The notes under the pieces are model-generated. The model had not been told where the DNA came from, ran no database searches, and saw only the letters and a list, made by a program, of their open reading frames with translations. This document shows positions 23,253 to 31,947 of a DNA stretch of 64,000 bases, piece after piece; the stretch's first letter is position 1, and the number at the start of each line of letters is the position of its first letter. Location of the stretch: positions 1 through 64,000 of the forward strand of contig NZ_JAVFJJ010000003.1 in NCBI RefSeq assembly GCF_030908245.1, written 5' to 3'. The DNA comes from Sinomonas sp. ASV322. GTDB lineage: Bacteria > Actinomycetota > Actinomycetes > Actinomycetales > Micrococcaceae. A program made the position numbers and the translations under genes.

Positions 23253-25496
23253 CTACGCGAGCAGCTCCCGAGCCCCGAGGGCGTCCGCGATGAACGCGTA
23301 GTCCCAGGCGCGGTCCTTCCACGCTTCGTACCGGCCGGAGGCGCCGCCGTGGCCGGCGTCCATCTCGGTCTTGAGGACGATCGGCCGGCTGCTCGTCGAG
23401 GCCTCGCGCAGCACCTGGACCCATTTCGCGGGCTCTACGTACAGCACGCGCGTGTCGTTGAACGAGGTCACGGCTGCGACGGCGGGGTAACCGGCCGGGC
23501 GGACGTTCTCGTACGGCGTGTAGGACTTCATGTACGCGTACACGTCGGCGTCCTCGATCGGATTGCCCCATTCCTCCCACTCGAGGGCCGAGAGCGGGAG
23601 CTCGGGGTCGAGGATGGTCGTGAGCGCGTCGACGAACGGGACCTGGGCGACGGCGGCGGCGAACCTCTCCGGCGCGAGATTGAGCACGGCACCGATGAGG
23701 AGGCCCCCCGCGGAGCCGCCCATGCACGCAAGGCGAGACGGATCGCCCCAGCCTGAGGCCGCAACCCAGTCCGCGGCCGCGACGAAGTCCGTGAACGTGT
23801 TCTTCTTGCGGAGCTTCTTGCCGTCTTCGTACCAGCGGCGGCCGAGTTCCCCGCCGCCGCGGATGTGCGCGACGACGAAGACGACGCCGCGGTCGAGGAG
23901 GCTTAGGCGCGGGATCGCGAAGCCCGGGTCCATGCTGACCTCGTACGAGCCGTATCCGTAGACGAGGGCGGGGTTCGTCCCGTCGGGCAGCACCGACGCC
24001 CGCCGCAGGACGGACAGCGGAACCCGGGTGCCGTCGTCGGCCGTTGCCCACGCGCGCTCGGCGACGTAGTCCGCGGGGTCGTAGCCGCCCAGCACGGGCG
24101 TCTCCTTGCGCAGGATCAGCTCGCCGGTCGCTAGGACGTAGTCGTAGACGCGCGGCGGCGTGAAATAGGACGTGTAGGAGAGCCGTGCGACCGGAGCGCG
24201 GTAGTCAGAGACGCTGGCCCCGGCCGTGTAGAGCTCCTCGCCGAATGCGGGCTCTGCGAACGACGGCGCGGGGTGGCCATCGGCCGCAGAATCCAGCGCG
24301 GCGAGGGCTTCCGCGAGGGGTGCGAAGCGGACGGTTTCGATGGTGTCTCGGCGGAGCGAGACGACGAGGTGGCTTGAGGTGACCTCCGCGCTTTCGATCT
24401 TGACGGCATCGTCGTGGGCGACGATGGTCAGCCACTGCTGATCGGCGAGCGGCTTCGCGAACTCGGCGAGCCGCGCGACGGAGACCATGCTGTTGACCGC
24501 TTTTGCGCCCTGCGGGTCACGGTTGTGGGCGAGCAGGACGTGGGCGGCGCCGTCGTGCTCGAAGATGTCCGCGGCGTGGAGGATGCGCTCGCCGCGGCCG
24601 ATCAGGAGCTCGAGCCGCGCATCGGGGTCTTCGAGATCGAGGTATCGGGTCTCGCTGTACTCCGAGTTCCCGATGCTCACGAGGAGCCACCGGCGGTCGC
24701 TCGAGAGGTCGAGCGAGGTCCACTGGGCTACGTCGCGCTCTTCAAACAACACCTCGTCCTGCTCCGCCGGCGTGCCCAGGGTGTGGACACGGATCTGATG
24801 TGGGCGCCACGATTCGTCCGCCACGACGTAGTAGAGCCGTCGCCCGTCCGTAGAGAATTCGAGCCCGTAGAAGACGTGCTCGATGACGTCCGGGAGCTGC
24901 TGTCCGACGCCGAGGTCTTTGATGCGGAGAGCGAAGCTCTCGTCTCCTGTGTTGTCCACGGTGTACGCGTACAGAATGCCGTCGCGGCTCACGGTCGCGC
25001 CGCCGAGCGCGAAGAACGGCTTGCCCTCGGCTTCCGCGTTCCCGTCGAGCAGCACCTGCTCGCCCGGTACCGCCGCACCCGCGACGACGGTGGGCGGCGT
25101 CCACGATTCGAGGGCCGCGCCTGACTGCGCGCCGGCGGGGGCGCCCTCCGCCGCGACGCGGCAGTAGACCGGGTACTGTTTGTCCTCGATCGTGCGCGAG
25201 TAGTACCACCAGTCGCCGAGGCGGCTTGGAACCGAGAGGTCGGTCTCCTGGGTGCGGCCCTTGATTTCGGCGAAGATCGCGTCCCGGAGCGGCTGCTGAT
25301 CGGCCGTCACGGCTTCCGTGTAGGCGTTCTCGGCCTCGAGGTGCGCCACGACCTCGGGGCTCTCCTTGTCCCGCAGCCACTCGTATTGGTCCGCGAACGT
25401 GTCTCCGTGGTGCTCGCGGAAGGTCGGCACCTTCTTGGCGACGGGCGGGACTGCTGCGGCCTGGCCGGCCGGCGCCGGAGCGAGGGCTTCGTTCAT
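23253..25496 (-). CDS. ptrB: Oligopeptidase B-like S9 prolyl oligopeptidase
   Basis: 747 aa, cytoplasmic. It cleaves short peptides, in oligopeptidase B after basic residues. The N-terminal propeller begins with YEWLRDKESPEVVAHLEAEN, a PtrB hallmark. The C-terminal hydrolase has VVAHIRGGGELGRRWYEDGK, the nucleophile in LACMGGSAGGLLIGAVLN (about residue 573), EWGNPIEDADVYAYMKSYTP, and the catalytic His in KTEMDAGHGGASGRYE. The start is taken at the ATG (25496) preceded by AAGGTGG rather than the GTG three codons earlier. It lies between the paa genes and the polysaccharide region and is likely a single-gene unit. Confidence 0.92.
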   Translation of the reverse strand: MNEALAPAPAGQAAAVPPVAKKVPTFREHHGDTFADQYEWLRDKESPEVVAHLEAENAYTEAVTADQQPLRDAIFAEIKGRTQETDLSVPSRLGDWWYYSRTIEDKQYPVYCRVAAEGAPAGAQSGAALESWTPPTVVAGAAVPGEQVLLDGNAEAEGKPFFALGGATVSRDGILYAYTVDNTGDESFALRIKDLGVGQQLPDVIEHVFYGLEFSTDGRRLYYVVADESWRPHQIRVHTLGTPAEQDEVLFEERDVAQWTSLDLSSDRRWLLVSIGNSEYSETRYLDLEDPDARLELLIGRGERILHAADIFEHDGAAHVLLAHNRDPQGAKAVNSMVSVARLAEFAKPLADQQWLTIVAHDDAVKIESAEVTSSHLVVSLRRDTIETVRFAPLAEALAALDSAADGHPAPSFAEPAFGEELYTAGASVSDYRAPVARLSYTSYFTPPRVYDYVLATGELILRKETPVLGGYDPADYVAERAWATADDGTRVPLSVLRRASVLPDGTNPALVYGYGSYEVSMDPGFAIPRLSLLDRGVVFVVAHIRGGGELGRRWYEDGKKLRKKNTFTDFVAAADWVAASGWGDPSRLACMGGSAGGLLIGAVLNLAPERFAAAVAQVPFVDALTTILDPELPLSALEWEEWGNPIEDADVYAYMKSYTPYENVRPAGYPAVAAVTSFNDTRVLYVEPAKWVQVLREASTSSRPIVLKTEMDAGHGGASGRYEAWKDRAWDYAFIADALGARELLA

Positions 25497-25562
25497 AGGC
25501 CCCACCTTAGTGGGGAGCGACGAGTTCGCCGTCGGTGGCCCTAGGACCCGTTCTGCACCGGG

Positions 25563-26606
25563 CTAGTTCCCGTTTTGGAGCTTGTTGTCCGCCACGTATT
25601 TGGACATTGTCCCCTTTGCCATCGCGTCGGCGAGCGCACTCGTTGCGGGCTGGTTGAAAATAACAATCGACTGCTGGCCGTCAGGCGACCAGCCCGTCCC
25701 ATTTGTTGGCACCGTAAATGACACAATGTCGCTGGGTTTGACGCCCGTCAGTTCGAGGCCGAGGGACACCACCGCCCCTGAGTTGAAGCCAGAATCAACG
25801 GCGAGGTACGGCGAGAACTGATTCACGACATTTGCGAGCGTCACCGGATTCGCAAGTGTCTGGGGCGTCGCGAGCTTCGCGACGAGGGCCTTGATGAAAA
25901 TCTGCTGATCGCGCACGCGCTGGTAGTCACCGTCGGGGAAGGCGTAGCGCTCGCGGACGAACGCGAGGGCCTGGTCGCCGTTCAGGGTCTGTGTGCCGGC
26001 GTCGAAGTGGTAGTTCGAGGTCTGCCTCGCATCGAAGGTCTTCGGAACGTTGACGGTCACCCCGCCCACGGCGTCCGTGACGCTCTTGAAACCCTCCATG
26101 TCCATGAACACGACGTGGTCGAGGCGCTGGCCGAGGACTGACTCGACGGTCTGGACCATGAGCGGGACGCCGCCGAAGGCGAGGGCAGCGTTGATCTTCG
26201 CGCTGCCGTAGCCCGGAATCGGAACCCAGAGGTCGCGCATGATCGAGATGAGGTACACGTTCTTCCGGTCAGCCGGGATGTGGACGAGCAGCATCGTGTC
26301 CGAGCGCTGGTCGGACGGCGTCCCGGACTCGGCTTGGGTGATCGTCGCCGCGCGGCTGTCCGAGCCGACGAGCAAGATGTTCATGGCCGTCTTGCCGTCC
26401 GCGGCGGGAGCCGAGGCCTGCGGCCGGACCGATTCGCTCGGGAATACGGCCGGGAGCTTCTTCGTCTGCGAGTCAAAGCTCCGCGAGAGGCTGCCGAGGT
26501 AGATGAGGGCCGCAACCGCAGCCAGCACGACGACGAGCAGGGCGCTCAGGAGGACGTACAACGTCGTGCGATTCCTCTTTTTGCGGGCCACGATCTGGTC
26601 GGTCAC
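25563..26606 (-). CDS. LytR-CpsA-Psr family cell-wall glycopolymer ligase
   Basis: 347 aa. A short basic cytoplasmic tail (VARKKRNRTT) precedes one membrane anchor (about residues 15-40) and an extracytoplasmic LCP domain: MNILLVGSDSRA, RSDTMLLVHIPADRKNVYLISIMRD, KINAALAFGGVPLMVQTVE, VFMDMEGFKSVTDAVGGVTV and NGDQALAFVRERYAFPDGDYQRVRDQQ. Conserved Arg/Asp residues for polyprenyl-phosphate binding are in place. LCP enzymes attach teichoic-acid-like or other polymers to peptidoglycan. Start GTG at 26606 follows AGAGGGA. It is divergent from the PqqD/HprK/Wzc genes and fits with them in a surface polymer region. Confidence 0.9.
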   Translation of the reverse strand: MTDQIVARKKRNRTTLYVLLSALLVVVLAAVAALIYLGSLSRSFDSQTKKLPAVFPSESVRPQASAPAADGKTAMNILLVGSDSRAATITQAESGTPSDQRSDTMLLVHIPADRKNVYLISIMRDLWVPIPGYGSAKINAALAFGGVPLMVQTVESVLGQRLDHVVFMDMEGFKSVTDAVGGVTVNVPKTFDARQTSNYHFDAGTQTLNGDQALAFVRERYAFPDGDYQRVRDQQIFIKALVAKLATPQTLANPVTLANVVNQFSPYLAVDSGFNSGAVVSLGLELTGVKPSDIVSFTVPTNGTGWSPDGQQSIVIFNQPATSALADAMAKGTMSKYVADNKLQNGN

Positions 26607-26702
26607 GATCCCTCTTCTCTTGTCAGGAGCTGCGGTTAGTATCAGTGTGCCCCGGAGCTTGCCGTTGCCAAGACCCGGGATGCACATGGGGGAGGAAAAG
26701 TG

Positions 26703-27224
26703 ATGTCAATCTGGCGCAAAAGTGCCCTTGTCGCCGAAGTCGCGGCCGAGGATGAAGGGCGAGTGGCTCTGCTCAATCTGCAGGCGGAGAAACCTGTTGT
26801 CCTGACTGGGTCCGCAGCTATCATTTGGGGTCTTATTGACGGGGTGCGCACTGAGGCGGACATTCTCGTCGAACTCAGAGACATCTTTGTCTACACAGCC
26901 GGTGCGGAGCCCCGAGGTGCCGAGTCCCAGGTCACCGAGCCCCAAGGGGTCGCGACCGACGACGGCGCGGATGACAACGGCCCCGCTGACAACGGCCCGA
27001 GTGACAACAGCGCGTCCGACGACTGCGCGGATGACAACGGCCCCGCTGACAAGGGCCCGAGTGACAACAGCGCGTCCGACGACGGCGCGGATGACAACGG
27101 CCCCGCTGACAACGGCCCGAGTGACAACAGCGCAGCCGACGACGGCGCGGCCGCGATGGCGCGCCAGCTGGCCGAATTCCTCGCTCAGCTCGAGTGCCAG
27201 GGCCTCGCCGAGGCGATCGGATGA
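26703..27224 (+). CDS. PqqD-like protein with an acidic tandem-repeat insert
   Basis: 173 aa. The N-terminal half matches the small PqqD-like winged-helix domain (GRVALLNLQAEKPVVLTG, AAIIWGLIDGVRTEADILVE), which usually binds peptides or partner enzymes. The C-terminal helix (MARQLAEFLAQLECQGLAEA) completes it. Between them is a ~65-residue acidic insert made of three 20-residue units rich in Asp, Asn, Gly and Ser (GADDNGPADNGPSDNSAS type). The ATG at 26703 follows GGGAGG. The stop overlaps the next start (ATGA), so it is coupled with the HprK-like protein. No precursor peptide gene was seen, so a RiPP role is not supported; a regulatory role in envelope polymer export is possible. Confidence 0.65.
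   Translation: MSIWRKSALVAEVAAEDEGRVALLNLQAEKPVVLTGSAAIIWGLIDGVRTEADILVELRDIFVYTAGAEPRGAESQVTEPQGVATDDGADDNGPADNGPSDNSASDDCADDNGPADKGPSDNSASDDGADDNGPADNGPSDNSAADDGAAAMARQLAEFLAQLECQGLAEAIG
26958..27152 (+). repeat. 60-bp in-frame minisatellite
   Basis: Three consecutive 60-bp units at 26958-27017, 27018-27077 and 27078-27137, plus a partial fourth, lie inside the PqqD-like gene. They differ at only a few positions, for example GGC to TGC in unit 2 and AAC to AAG near its middle. Low divergence suggests recent expansion by slippage or recombination. Confidence 0.85.
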
Positions 27225-28612
27225 CGCCAGATGGCCTCAGGCTCCGCGTGCTGGGGGTCGCCGTGGAGGTCGCCTTCGAGGAGGGATTCGCGCCCGAGCT
27301 CGCAGCAGCGCTGCGCCGTGCCTGGTCGAGGTGCCTCGACGTCGAGGAAGCTGTCCGTCCGAGCGCGCCGCGACCTCCGCGATTCAACGGTGGCCCGTCC
27401 GACGGTGGCCGGTCCGACGGGGCCCCGTCCGACGGTGGCCGGTCCGACGGAGGCCCGTCCGCGACGCACCGGGCCCCCAGCGGACCCCTTCGGGCGAGCG
27501 TGCGCACGGAGCGCGGGGTGGCCTCAATCGAGGGGGAATCGCCCGAGCGCTTCGCGTCCGAGCTCACGAGCGCCGTCACGCTCAGCGCGATCGAGGCACG
27601 CGCCGGGGAGCTGCTTATGCTGCACGCGGCGGCCCTCGCAGATCCGGCCACGGGGCGTTCGGCCGCCCTCGTTGGGCCCTCGGGCATGGGCAAGACCACC
27701 GCGACAAGGGTGCTCGGCCGCGAATGGGGCTACGTGACGGACGAGACCGTCGCGCTCGACCGCTCGGGCTTCCTCGAGCTGTACGCGAAGCCGCTTTCGG
27801 TGGTCGCCAGCGGATCTCGCCGGCCGAAGCACCAAGTCGGCCCGGATGAGGCCGGCCTGCGCGTCGCACCGCGTGCGGCGACGCTCGGCGCCGTCGTCCT
27901 CCTCGACCGCCGCCCGGAAGGCGACGGATCCCCGGACGCCGCCGGGGACTGGCCGCGCGTCGTGCCCTTGAGCCACGCTGAAGCACTCATCGAGCTCGCT
28001 CCGCATACCTCGTCGCTGGCCCGCATCGACCGGCCGCTCGAGTGGCTGTGCTCGACTCTTGATGCGTGCGGTGGTGCGGTGCGCGTCGAGTATCGCGACG
28101 CGCTGGACCTCGCGGCGCTCCTGCCGGCACTTCTTGATCGCGCGCCCCTCGCTCGCGAATGGGCGTCTGCGCTACACGACGGCGCCGTTCTTGACGACGG
28201 CGCCGCACCAAGCGACGGCGCGGTCCTCGACGACCCTGCAGTCCTCGACGACCCTGCGGTCCTCGACGACGGCGCCGTTCGCGACGACGGCGATCGTCGG
28301 CTCCACGACAAAGGCGCCTGGCTAAATGGCGGTTTTGTGCGTCGGGCCGAGGTCGTGGATGCCGTGAGCATCCCTCGCGACGACGGAGCTGAGGAACTGC
28401 TCGCGATGGTGGGTCACCACGTGATCCGGCTGAGCGGGATCGGGCCCCTGATCTGGGAGGCATTGGGCACTCCGCTCACGCTCGCCGGCATCGCCGAGCG
28501 AATCGCGCCCGAGGTCGGCCTTCCGGATGGTTACGAGGCAAGCCTCGCCGCAGCCGTCGCCGAGCTCGAGGCCCACGGCGTCGTCTCACGGTTCGGACAA
28601 GACGGCCCGTAA
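27221..28612 (+). CDS. HprK-like P-loop kinase fused to a C-terminal PqqD-like domain
   Basis: 463 aa. The central region has an HPr-kinase-type P-loop (HAAALADPATGRSAALVGP, then SGMGKTTATRVLG), followed by YVTDETVALD and a basic stretch KHQVG, as in HprK-related proteins. The C-terminal ~90 residues (RAEVVDAVSI, VIRLSGIGPLIWEALGTPL, AVAELEAHGVVSRF) resemble a PqqD-like winged helix. Two low-complexity repeats interrupt the protein: GGPSDGGRSDG-type (about 67-91) and DDPAVLDDGAV-type (about 320-348). The start overlaps the PqqD-like gene (ATGA). Similar kinases occur beside capsule genes and in some lasso-peptide clusters. The substrate is unknown; a surface polymer or peptide is possible. 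Confidence 0.68.
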   Translation: MTPDGLRLRVLGVAVEVAFEEGFAPELAAALRRAWSRCLDVEEAVRPSAPRPPRFNGGPSDGGRSDGAPSDGGRSDGGPSATHRAPSGPLRASVRTERGVASIEGESPERFASELTSAVTLSAIEARAGELLMLHAAALADPATGRSAALVGPSGMGKTTATRVLGREWGYVTDETVALDRSGFLELYAKPLSVVASGSRRPKHQVGPDEAGLRVAPRAATLGAVVLLDRRPEGDGSPDAAGDWPRVVPLSHAEALIELAPHTSSLARIDRPLEWLCSTLDACGGAVRVEYRDALDLAALLPALLDRAPLAREWASALHDGAVLDDGAAPSDGAVLDDPAVLDDPAVLDDGAVRDDGDRRLHDKGAWLNGGFVRRAEVVDAVSIPRDDGAEELLAMVGHHVIRLSGIGPLIWEALGTPLTLAGIAERIAPEVGLPDGYEASLAAAVAELEAHGVVSRFGQDGP

Positions 28613-28666
28613 CCGGTCGCTACAATCGCTGGGACGTTGCCGCAACTATGGGGGAGGACGGCACAG

Positions 28667-30373
28667 GTGGCTCTTGACGCACCGGCAGAAGAGCGGGGGC
28701 TTTCGCTCGCGGACTATCTCACGGTCATCCGCTCGTACTGGCTTGGCATTCTGCTGTTTACGGCGGTGGCCACGGCTGGCGCGTTCGGTTGGTACCTCGT
28801 GCAGCCTCGGGTCTATGCCGCTGATTCCACCGGCCTCGTGGTGACCGCCGGCGCCGAGAACCTCAACTTCTCCCTCGCGGGGGACACCCTCGCCAAGTCG
28901 AAGGCCAAGAGCTACAAGTCGGTCGGCGAGTCGGTCCTGGTCGCCGACCGCGTCATCAAGGCCCTTGGCCTCGACGTGAGCGCCCAGTCGTTCGACGGCC
29001 GCGTGACGGTGGCCGTCCTTCCGGACACGGCCGAGATCAAGGTGACCGTGCGGTCCTCGGATCCTCGCGAGGCCCAGACCGTTGCCGACGCGTGGGTGAC
29101 CGCTCTCGCCGCGCAGGTCTACAGCATGGAGAAAGCCAATACGACGGCCGGTATGGAGCCGGCATCGAAGGTCGTAGCCCTTGCCAAGGCGACCGTTCCC
29201 ACGGCTCCCGTCTCGCCGAACCTCCGGCTTGCGCTCGGAATCGGCGCCGCGGGGGGCCTTCTTGCGGGGTTTGCGTATGCCTTCGTCCGCAACCACTTGG
29301 ACCGGCGCATCCGCGCTGGTGGCGAGATCGAGCGGCGATTCCGGGTTCCCGTCGTCGGGACGCTTCCCCTTGACAAGCGCCTCTCCGGGGCGACTCGCGT
29401 ACTCGACGACGTTGCCGGGTCGGGGTCGAACCGCGGGGCGCACGCGATGGCCGAGGCCCTGCGCGAACTCCGCACCAATCTCTCCTTCGTCGACGTCGAC
29501 AATCCGCCCCGCATCCTGCTCGTGACGAGTTCGCTCCCCTCCGAGGGCAAATCCACGGTGATCGGGAACCTCGCGGCGACCATCGCGGCGGCGGGGGAAG
29601 AGGTCATCGTCGTGGACGGTGACCTCCGCCGGCCCACGGTGCACAAGGTTTTCGACATTGTTGGGGACGTTGGCGTCACGGATGTCCTGACAGGCCGGGC
29701 CGCGATCGACGAAGTGCTCCAGTCATGGGGGCCCATGCCCCATCTGCGAATCCTTGCCGCGGGGCGGATCCCGCCGAATCCCTCCGAGCTCTTGGGCTCG
29801 CGCGCGATGGGCCACCTCCTCGAAAGCCTGTCCCAGCGGGCGGTCGTGCTCGTCGACACGCCTCCCCTTCTCCCTGTCACCGACGCGGCCGTCCTCTCGC
29901 GGGTCGCGGATGGCACCCTCGTCGTCGCGAGGGCCCGCAAGACGACGACGGACAGCCTCGACCGCGCCCTGCGCAACCTCGCCCGGGTGCGGGGTCGCAT
30001 GCTCGGCGTGATCCTCAATTGCGTCGCGACCAAGGGGCCGGACAACTACAGCTACGGCTATTACGGCACCTACACGAGCGGGCGTGGCGGCAAGGGCAAG
30101 GCGCGTCGTGGAACGGCTGCGTCTGCTCCCGCGCGTGTGACCCCAGCCGCACCCGCGTTCGACCATGCCGCCGGCCCCGAAACGATCGAAGGCATCGTTG
30201 CCACCGAGCCCGTGCTTGCCCGCGCCGCGGCCCAGCTCATGCCAGCGGAGCCCGTGCCGACGCAGCAGGTGCAAGCATGGCCCGTGCTGACCGAGCCCGC
30301 TCCCCAGCCCATGCCAGGGGAGCCCGTGCCGACGGGGCGGACCGCTTATCGGGGACGGCGCTCGGCGGGCTGA
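28667..30373 (+). CDS. Wzz/Wzc-like polysaccharide co-polymerase with BY-kinase domain
   Basis: 568 aa. Membrane segments near residues 26-47 and 190-210 flank the extracytoplasmic chain-length domain. The cytoplasmic bacterial tyrosine kinase has Walker A SSLPSEGKSTVIGNLA, Walker A' VIVVDGDLRRPTVHKVF and Walker B VVLVDTPPLLPVTDA. A Tyr cluster (DNYSYGYYGTYTSG, about 455-468) is the expected autophosphorylation tail. Beyond it is an unusual ~100-residue extension with repeated EPVPT/EPAPQPMPG units. The GTG at 28667 follows GGGGGAGG by 9 nt, so it is chosen over the TTG upstream. It controls polymer length and export, probably opposed by the phosphatase encoded convergently. Confidence 0.85.
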   Translation: MALDAPAEERGLSLADYLTVIRSYWLGILLFTAVATAGAFGWYLVQPRVYAADSTGLVVTAGAENLNFSLAGDTLAKSKAKSYKSVGESVLVADRVIKALGLDVSAQSFDGRVTVAVLPDTAEIKVTVRSSDPREAQTVADAWVTALAAQVYSMEKANTTAGMEPASKVVALAKATVPTAPVSPNLRLALGIGAAGGLLAGFAYAFVRNHLDRRIRAGGEIERRFRVPVVGTLPLDKRLSGATRVLDDVAGSGSNRGAHAMAEALRELRTNLSFVDVDNPPRILLVTSSLPSEGKSTVIGNLAATIAAAGEEVIVVDGDLRRPTVHKVFDIVGDVGVTDVLTGRAAIDEVLQSWGPMPHLRILAAGRIPPNPSELLGSRAMGHLLESLSQRAVVLVDTPPLLPVTDAAVLSRVADGTLVVARARKTTTDSLDRALRNLARVRGRMLGVILNCVATKGPDNYSYGYYGTYTSGRGGKGKARRGTAASAPARVTPAAPAFDHAAGPETIEGIVATEPVLARAAAQLMPAEPVPTQQVQAWPVLTEPAPQPMPGEPVPTGRTAYRGRRSAG

Positions 30374-31026
30374 ATCTCTGTGGGCCCGCGCCGCTCGGCT
30401 GCCCGGACGGCGGCGCGGCTCCCCGCCTGGACCGTTCGGCGCCCGCGCTTTCGGGGCACCGCGGCCGTGATGAGGGCGCTCACGGCAGGAACCAGCTCGT
30501 CGGCCATGCGTTCGTAGGCGGATGGCCCGAGGCCGTAGGGGTCTGACACATCGTTGAGCGCGGGATCCGAGACCCGGACCCGATGCCGTTCCGCGTTTCC
30601 GTTGGCCACCAGCCGCGCCCACGCCTCGCTCGCCGTCTCACGCGACGTGGGGCCGGGCAAGAGATCGACGATGCGCGCGAACTCGCGGAGGGTGAAGGTC
30701 CGGCGCAGCGCCGCGGGCGAGGCGGACAGGACAGCCGCGCGATGCGTTTCGGCGAGAATGAGCACGAGATCCGCCCCCGTGACGAGGGCCTCCGTGAGCT
30801 GGCGCGCCCGGAAGCCATCAAGGGTCGAGCCGAGCCGATCGGCAATCTCCGCCGACAACGGCTGCGCTGGGTCCCCGACGAGGGCCCTTGTTCCCGCGCT
30901 CGACACGGCGAACTCGCCCGGCGCGACCTCGTCGAGGCCGGACTGCAGCAGGCGCTCTGCAAGAGGCGACCTGCACACGTTGCCGGTGCACACCGCCAAG
31001 ATGCGAAAGGGGGTCCTGACGCTCAT
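30346..31026 (-). CDS. Low-molecular-weight protein tyrosine phosphatase (Wzb-like)
   Basis: 226 aa. The catalytic P-loop is AVCTGNVCRSPLAE (C-X5-R-S, about residues 12-20), and the general acid lies in NDVSDPYGLG (about 175). FTLREFARIVDLLPG and ADLVLILAETHRAAV are typical of actinobacterial LMW-PTPs. A ~30-residue basic tail is unusual. It likely dephosphorylates the Wzc-type kinase whose gene it meets tail-to-tail with a 28-bp overlap of coding sequence. Confidence 0.9.
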   Translation of the reverse strand: MSVRTPFRILAVCTGNVCRSPLAERLLQSGLDEVAPGEFAVSSAGTRALVGDPAQPLSAEIADRLGSTLDGFRARQLTEALVTGADLVLILAETHRAAVLSASPAALRRTFTLREFARIVDLLPGPTSRETASEAWARLVANGNAERHRVRVSDPALNDVSDPYGLGPSAYERMADELVPAVSALITAAVPRKRGRRTVQAGSRAAVRAAERRGPTEIQPAERRPR

Positions 31027-31088
31027 CGTGTCAACGTTAACATCGGCGGTGGCGCCGGATCACGCGGTTTGCCTTCCCGTCTTGACTG

Positions 31089-31811
31089 CTACGTGACCGG
31101 CCCGAAGCGGTCGAGGGGCCAGATCCGCGCGTCAACTCGGCCCACGATCTCGCCGAGCGAGACAGTCCGAACGCATGATTCGGGCGACGGCGCGACGTCT
31201 GCCGGCCGGCTCGCGCGGCACGCGATGAGCGAGTCCGCAGACGCCGAACGGTGGTCGCCGAGGAGCACGAACTCTCCGTCCGGCACAGCGAAGGGGCTGA
31301 AACAGCGGGGGGAGCGCGGCGTCGTCGTACAGTCGTGCTGCCCGCGCACGAACGGGAGGTCTTCGAAGACGTAAGGCTCGTCGACCCCCTGCCCATTCCG
31401 CTCGAGGCGGCCCTCCGCGTCGCAGCACGCAATGGTCTGGCCCCCGCGGGCGACGACCCGCTTGACGAGGTAATCCCCGTTGGACGGTCCGATGCCCGTG
31501 AGGTCGCCGAAGGCGCGGACGACGGCGGCGATCCCGTCGCGCGGGTCCCACGGAGCCTCCGCGGACCAGGCACGCGGGCGGGTGAAGACGACGATGTCTC
31601 CGGGCTCGGGCTTCGCGCCCGCGACGTAGGCGAGCCGGTTGACCAGCACGCGGTCGCCTCCGGCCTCGCTGCTTCGGAGCGTCCGCTCCATGGAGCCCGA
31701 CGGGATGCGGACGAGCTTGATGGCGAATGCCTGGACGAGGGAAACGACGACGAGGGCGGCGAGGACGTTGAGAGCCATGGTGGCCCAGAGCGGCAGTCGG
31801 CGTCGTGCCAT
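31089..31811 (-). CDS. lepB: Signal peptidase I
   Basis: 240 aa with one N-terminal membrane anchor (about residues 10-32). Catalytic Ser is in IPSGSMERTL (about 40) and Lys in DYLVKRVVARGGQTI (about 117). Other boxes are GDRVLVNRLAY, GDIVVFTRP and GEFVLLGDHRSASADS. It cleaves Sec and Tat signal peptides outside the membrane. A 19-bp perfect palindrome lies 28 bp upstream of its ATG. Confidence 0.93.
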   Translation of the reverse strand: MARRRLPLWATMALNVLAALVVVSLVQAFAIKLVRIPSGSMERTLRSSEAGGDRVLVNRLAYVAGAKPEPGDIVVFTRPRAWSAEAPWDPRDGIAAVVRAFGDLTGIGPSNGDYLVKRVVARGGQTIACCDAEGRLERNGQGVDEPYVFEDLPFVRGQHDCTTTPRSPRCFSPFAVPDGEFVLLGDHRSASADSLIACRASRPADVAPSPESCVRTVSLGEIVGRVDARIWPLDRFGPVT

Positions 31812-31838
31812 GGGGATTTCGTTCCTCGGTGCGGGTGC

Positions 31839-31857
31839 TGGATAGCCATGCTATCCA
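31839..31857. promoter_or_regulatory. Perfect palindrome in the lepB/paaA intergenic region
   Basis: TGGATAGC-CAT-GCTATCCA, arms of 8 bp around 3 nt. Its core ATAGC-N3-GCTAT equals that of the two operators at the ptsI and tetR promoters. It lies 28 bp upstream of the lepB start and 108 bp upstream of paaA. It could be an operator for the same or a related regulator. Confidence 0.5.
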
Positions 31858-31925
31858 ATTCATGCGAGGCCCCTCGCGCGGTCATGGTCCGGGTCGGCGG
31901 CTTGACGGCGTCGGAAGCCCCGAAT

Positions 31926-31947
31926 ATTCTGAACGAACGGTCGGTAA
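31926..31947. promoter_or_regulatory. Putative PaaR operator upstream of paaA
   Basis: On the minus strand the sequence begins TTACCGACCGTTCGTT. It aligns with the site before paaI at TTACCGA-N2-GTTC-N-TT, but only one half is well conserved. It is 18 bp before the paaA start and likely overlaps the promoter. The paaA ribosome site GAGGAGG is at 31954-31960. Confidence 0.55.

Noticed and set aside
26958-27152. CRISPR-like look of the 60-bp repeats
   Set aside because: There are no unique spacers; repeats are contiguous, in frame and part of a protein gene.
26703-28612. Lasso peptide or PQQ biosynthesis cluster
   Set aside because: PqqD-like and HprK-like proteins are present, but there is no precursor peptide, cyclase, B2 protease or other pqq gene. 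The neighbours are polysaccharide genes.
30346-30373. 28-bp coding overlap of the Wzc-like and phosphatase genes as an error
   Set aside because: Both C-termini are low-complexity extensions beyond the conserved domains, and tail-to-tail overlaps are common in this compact genome, so it is accepted as genuine.
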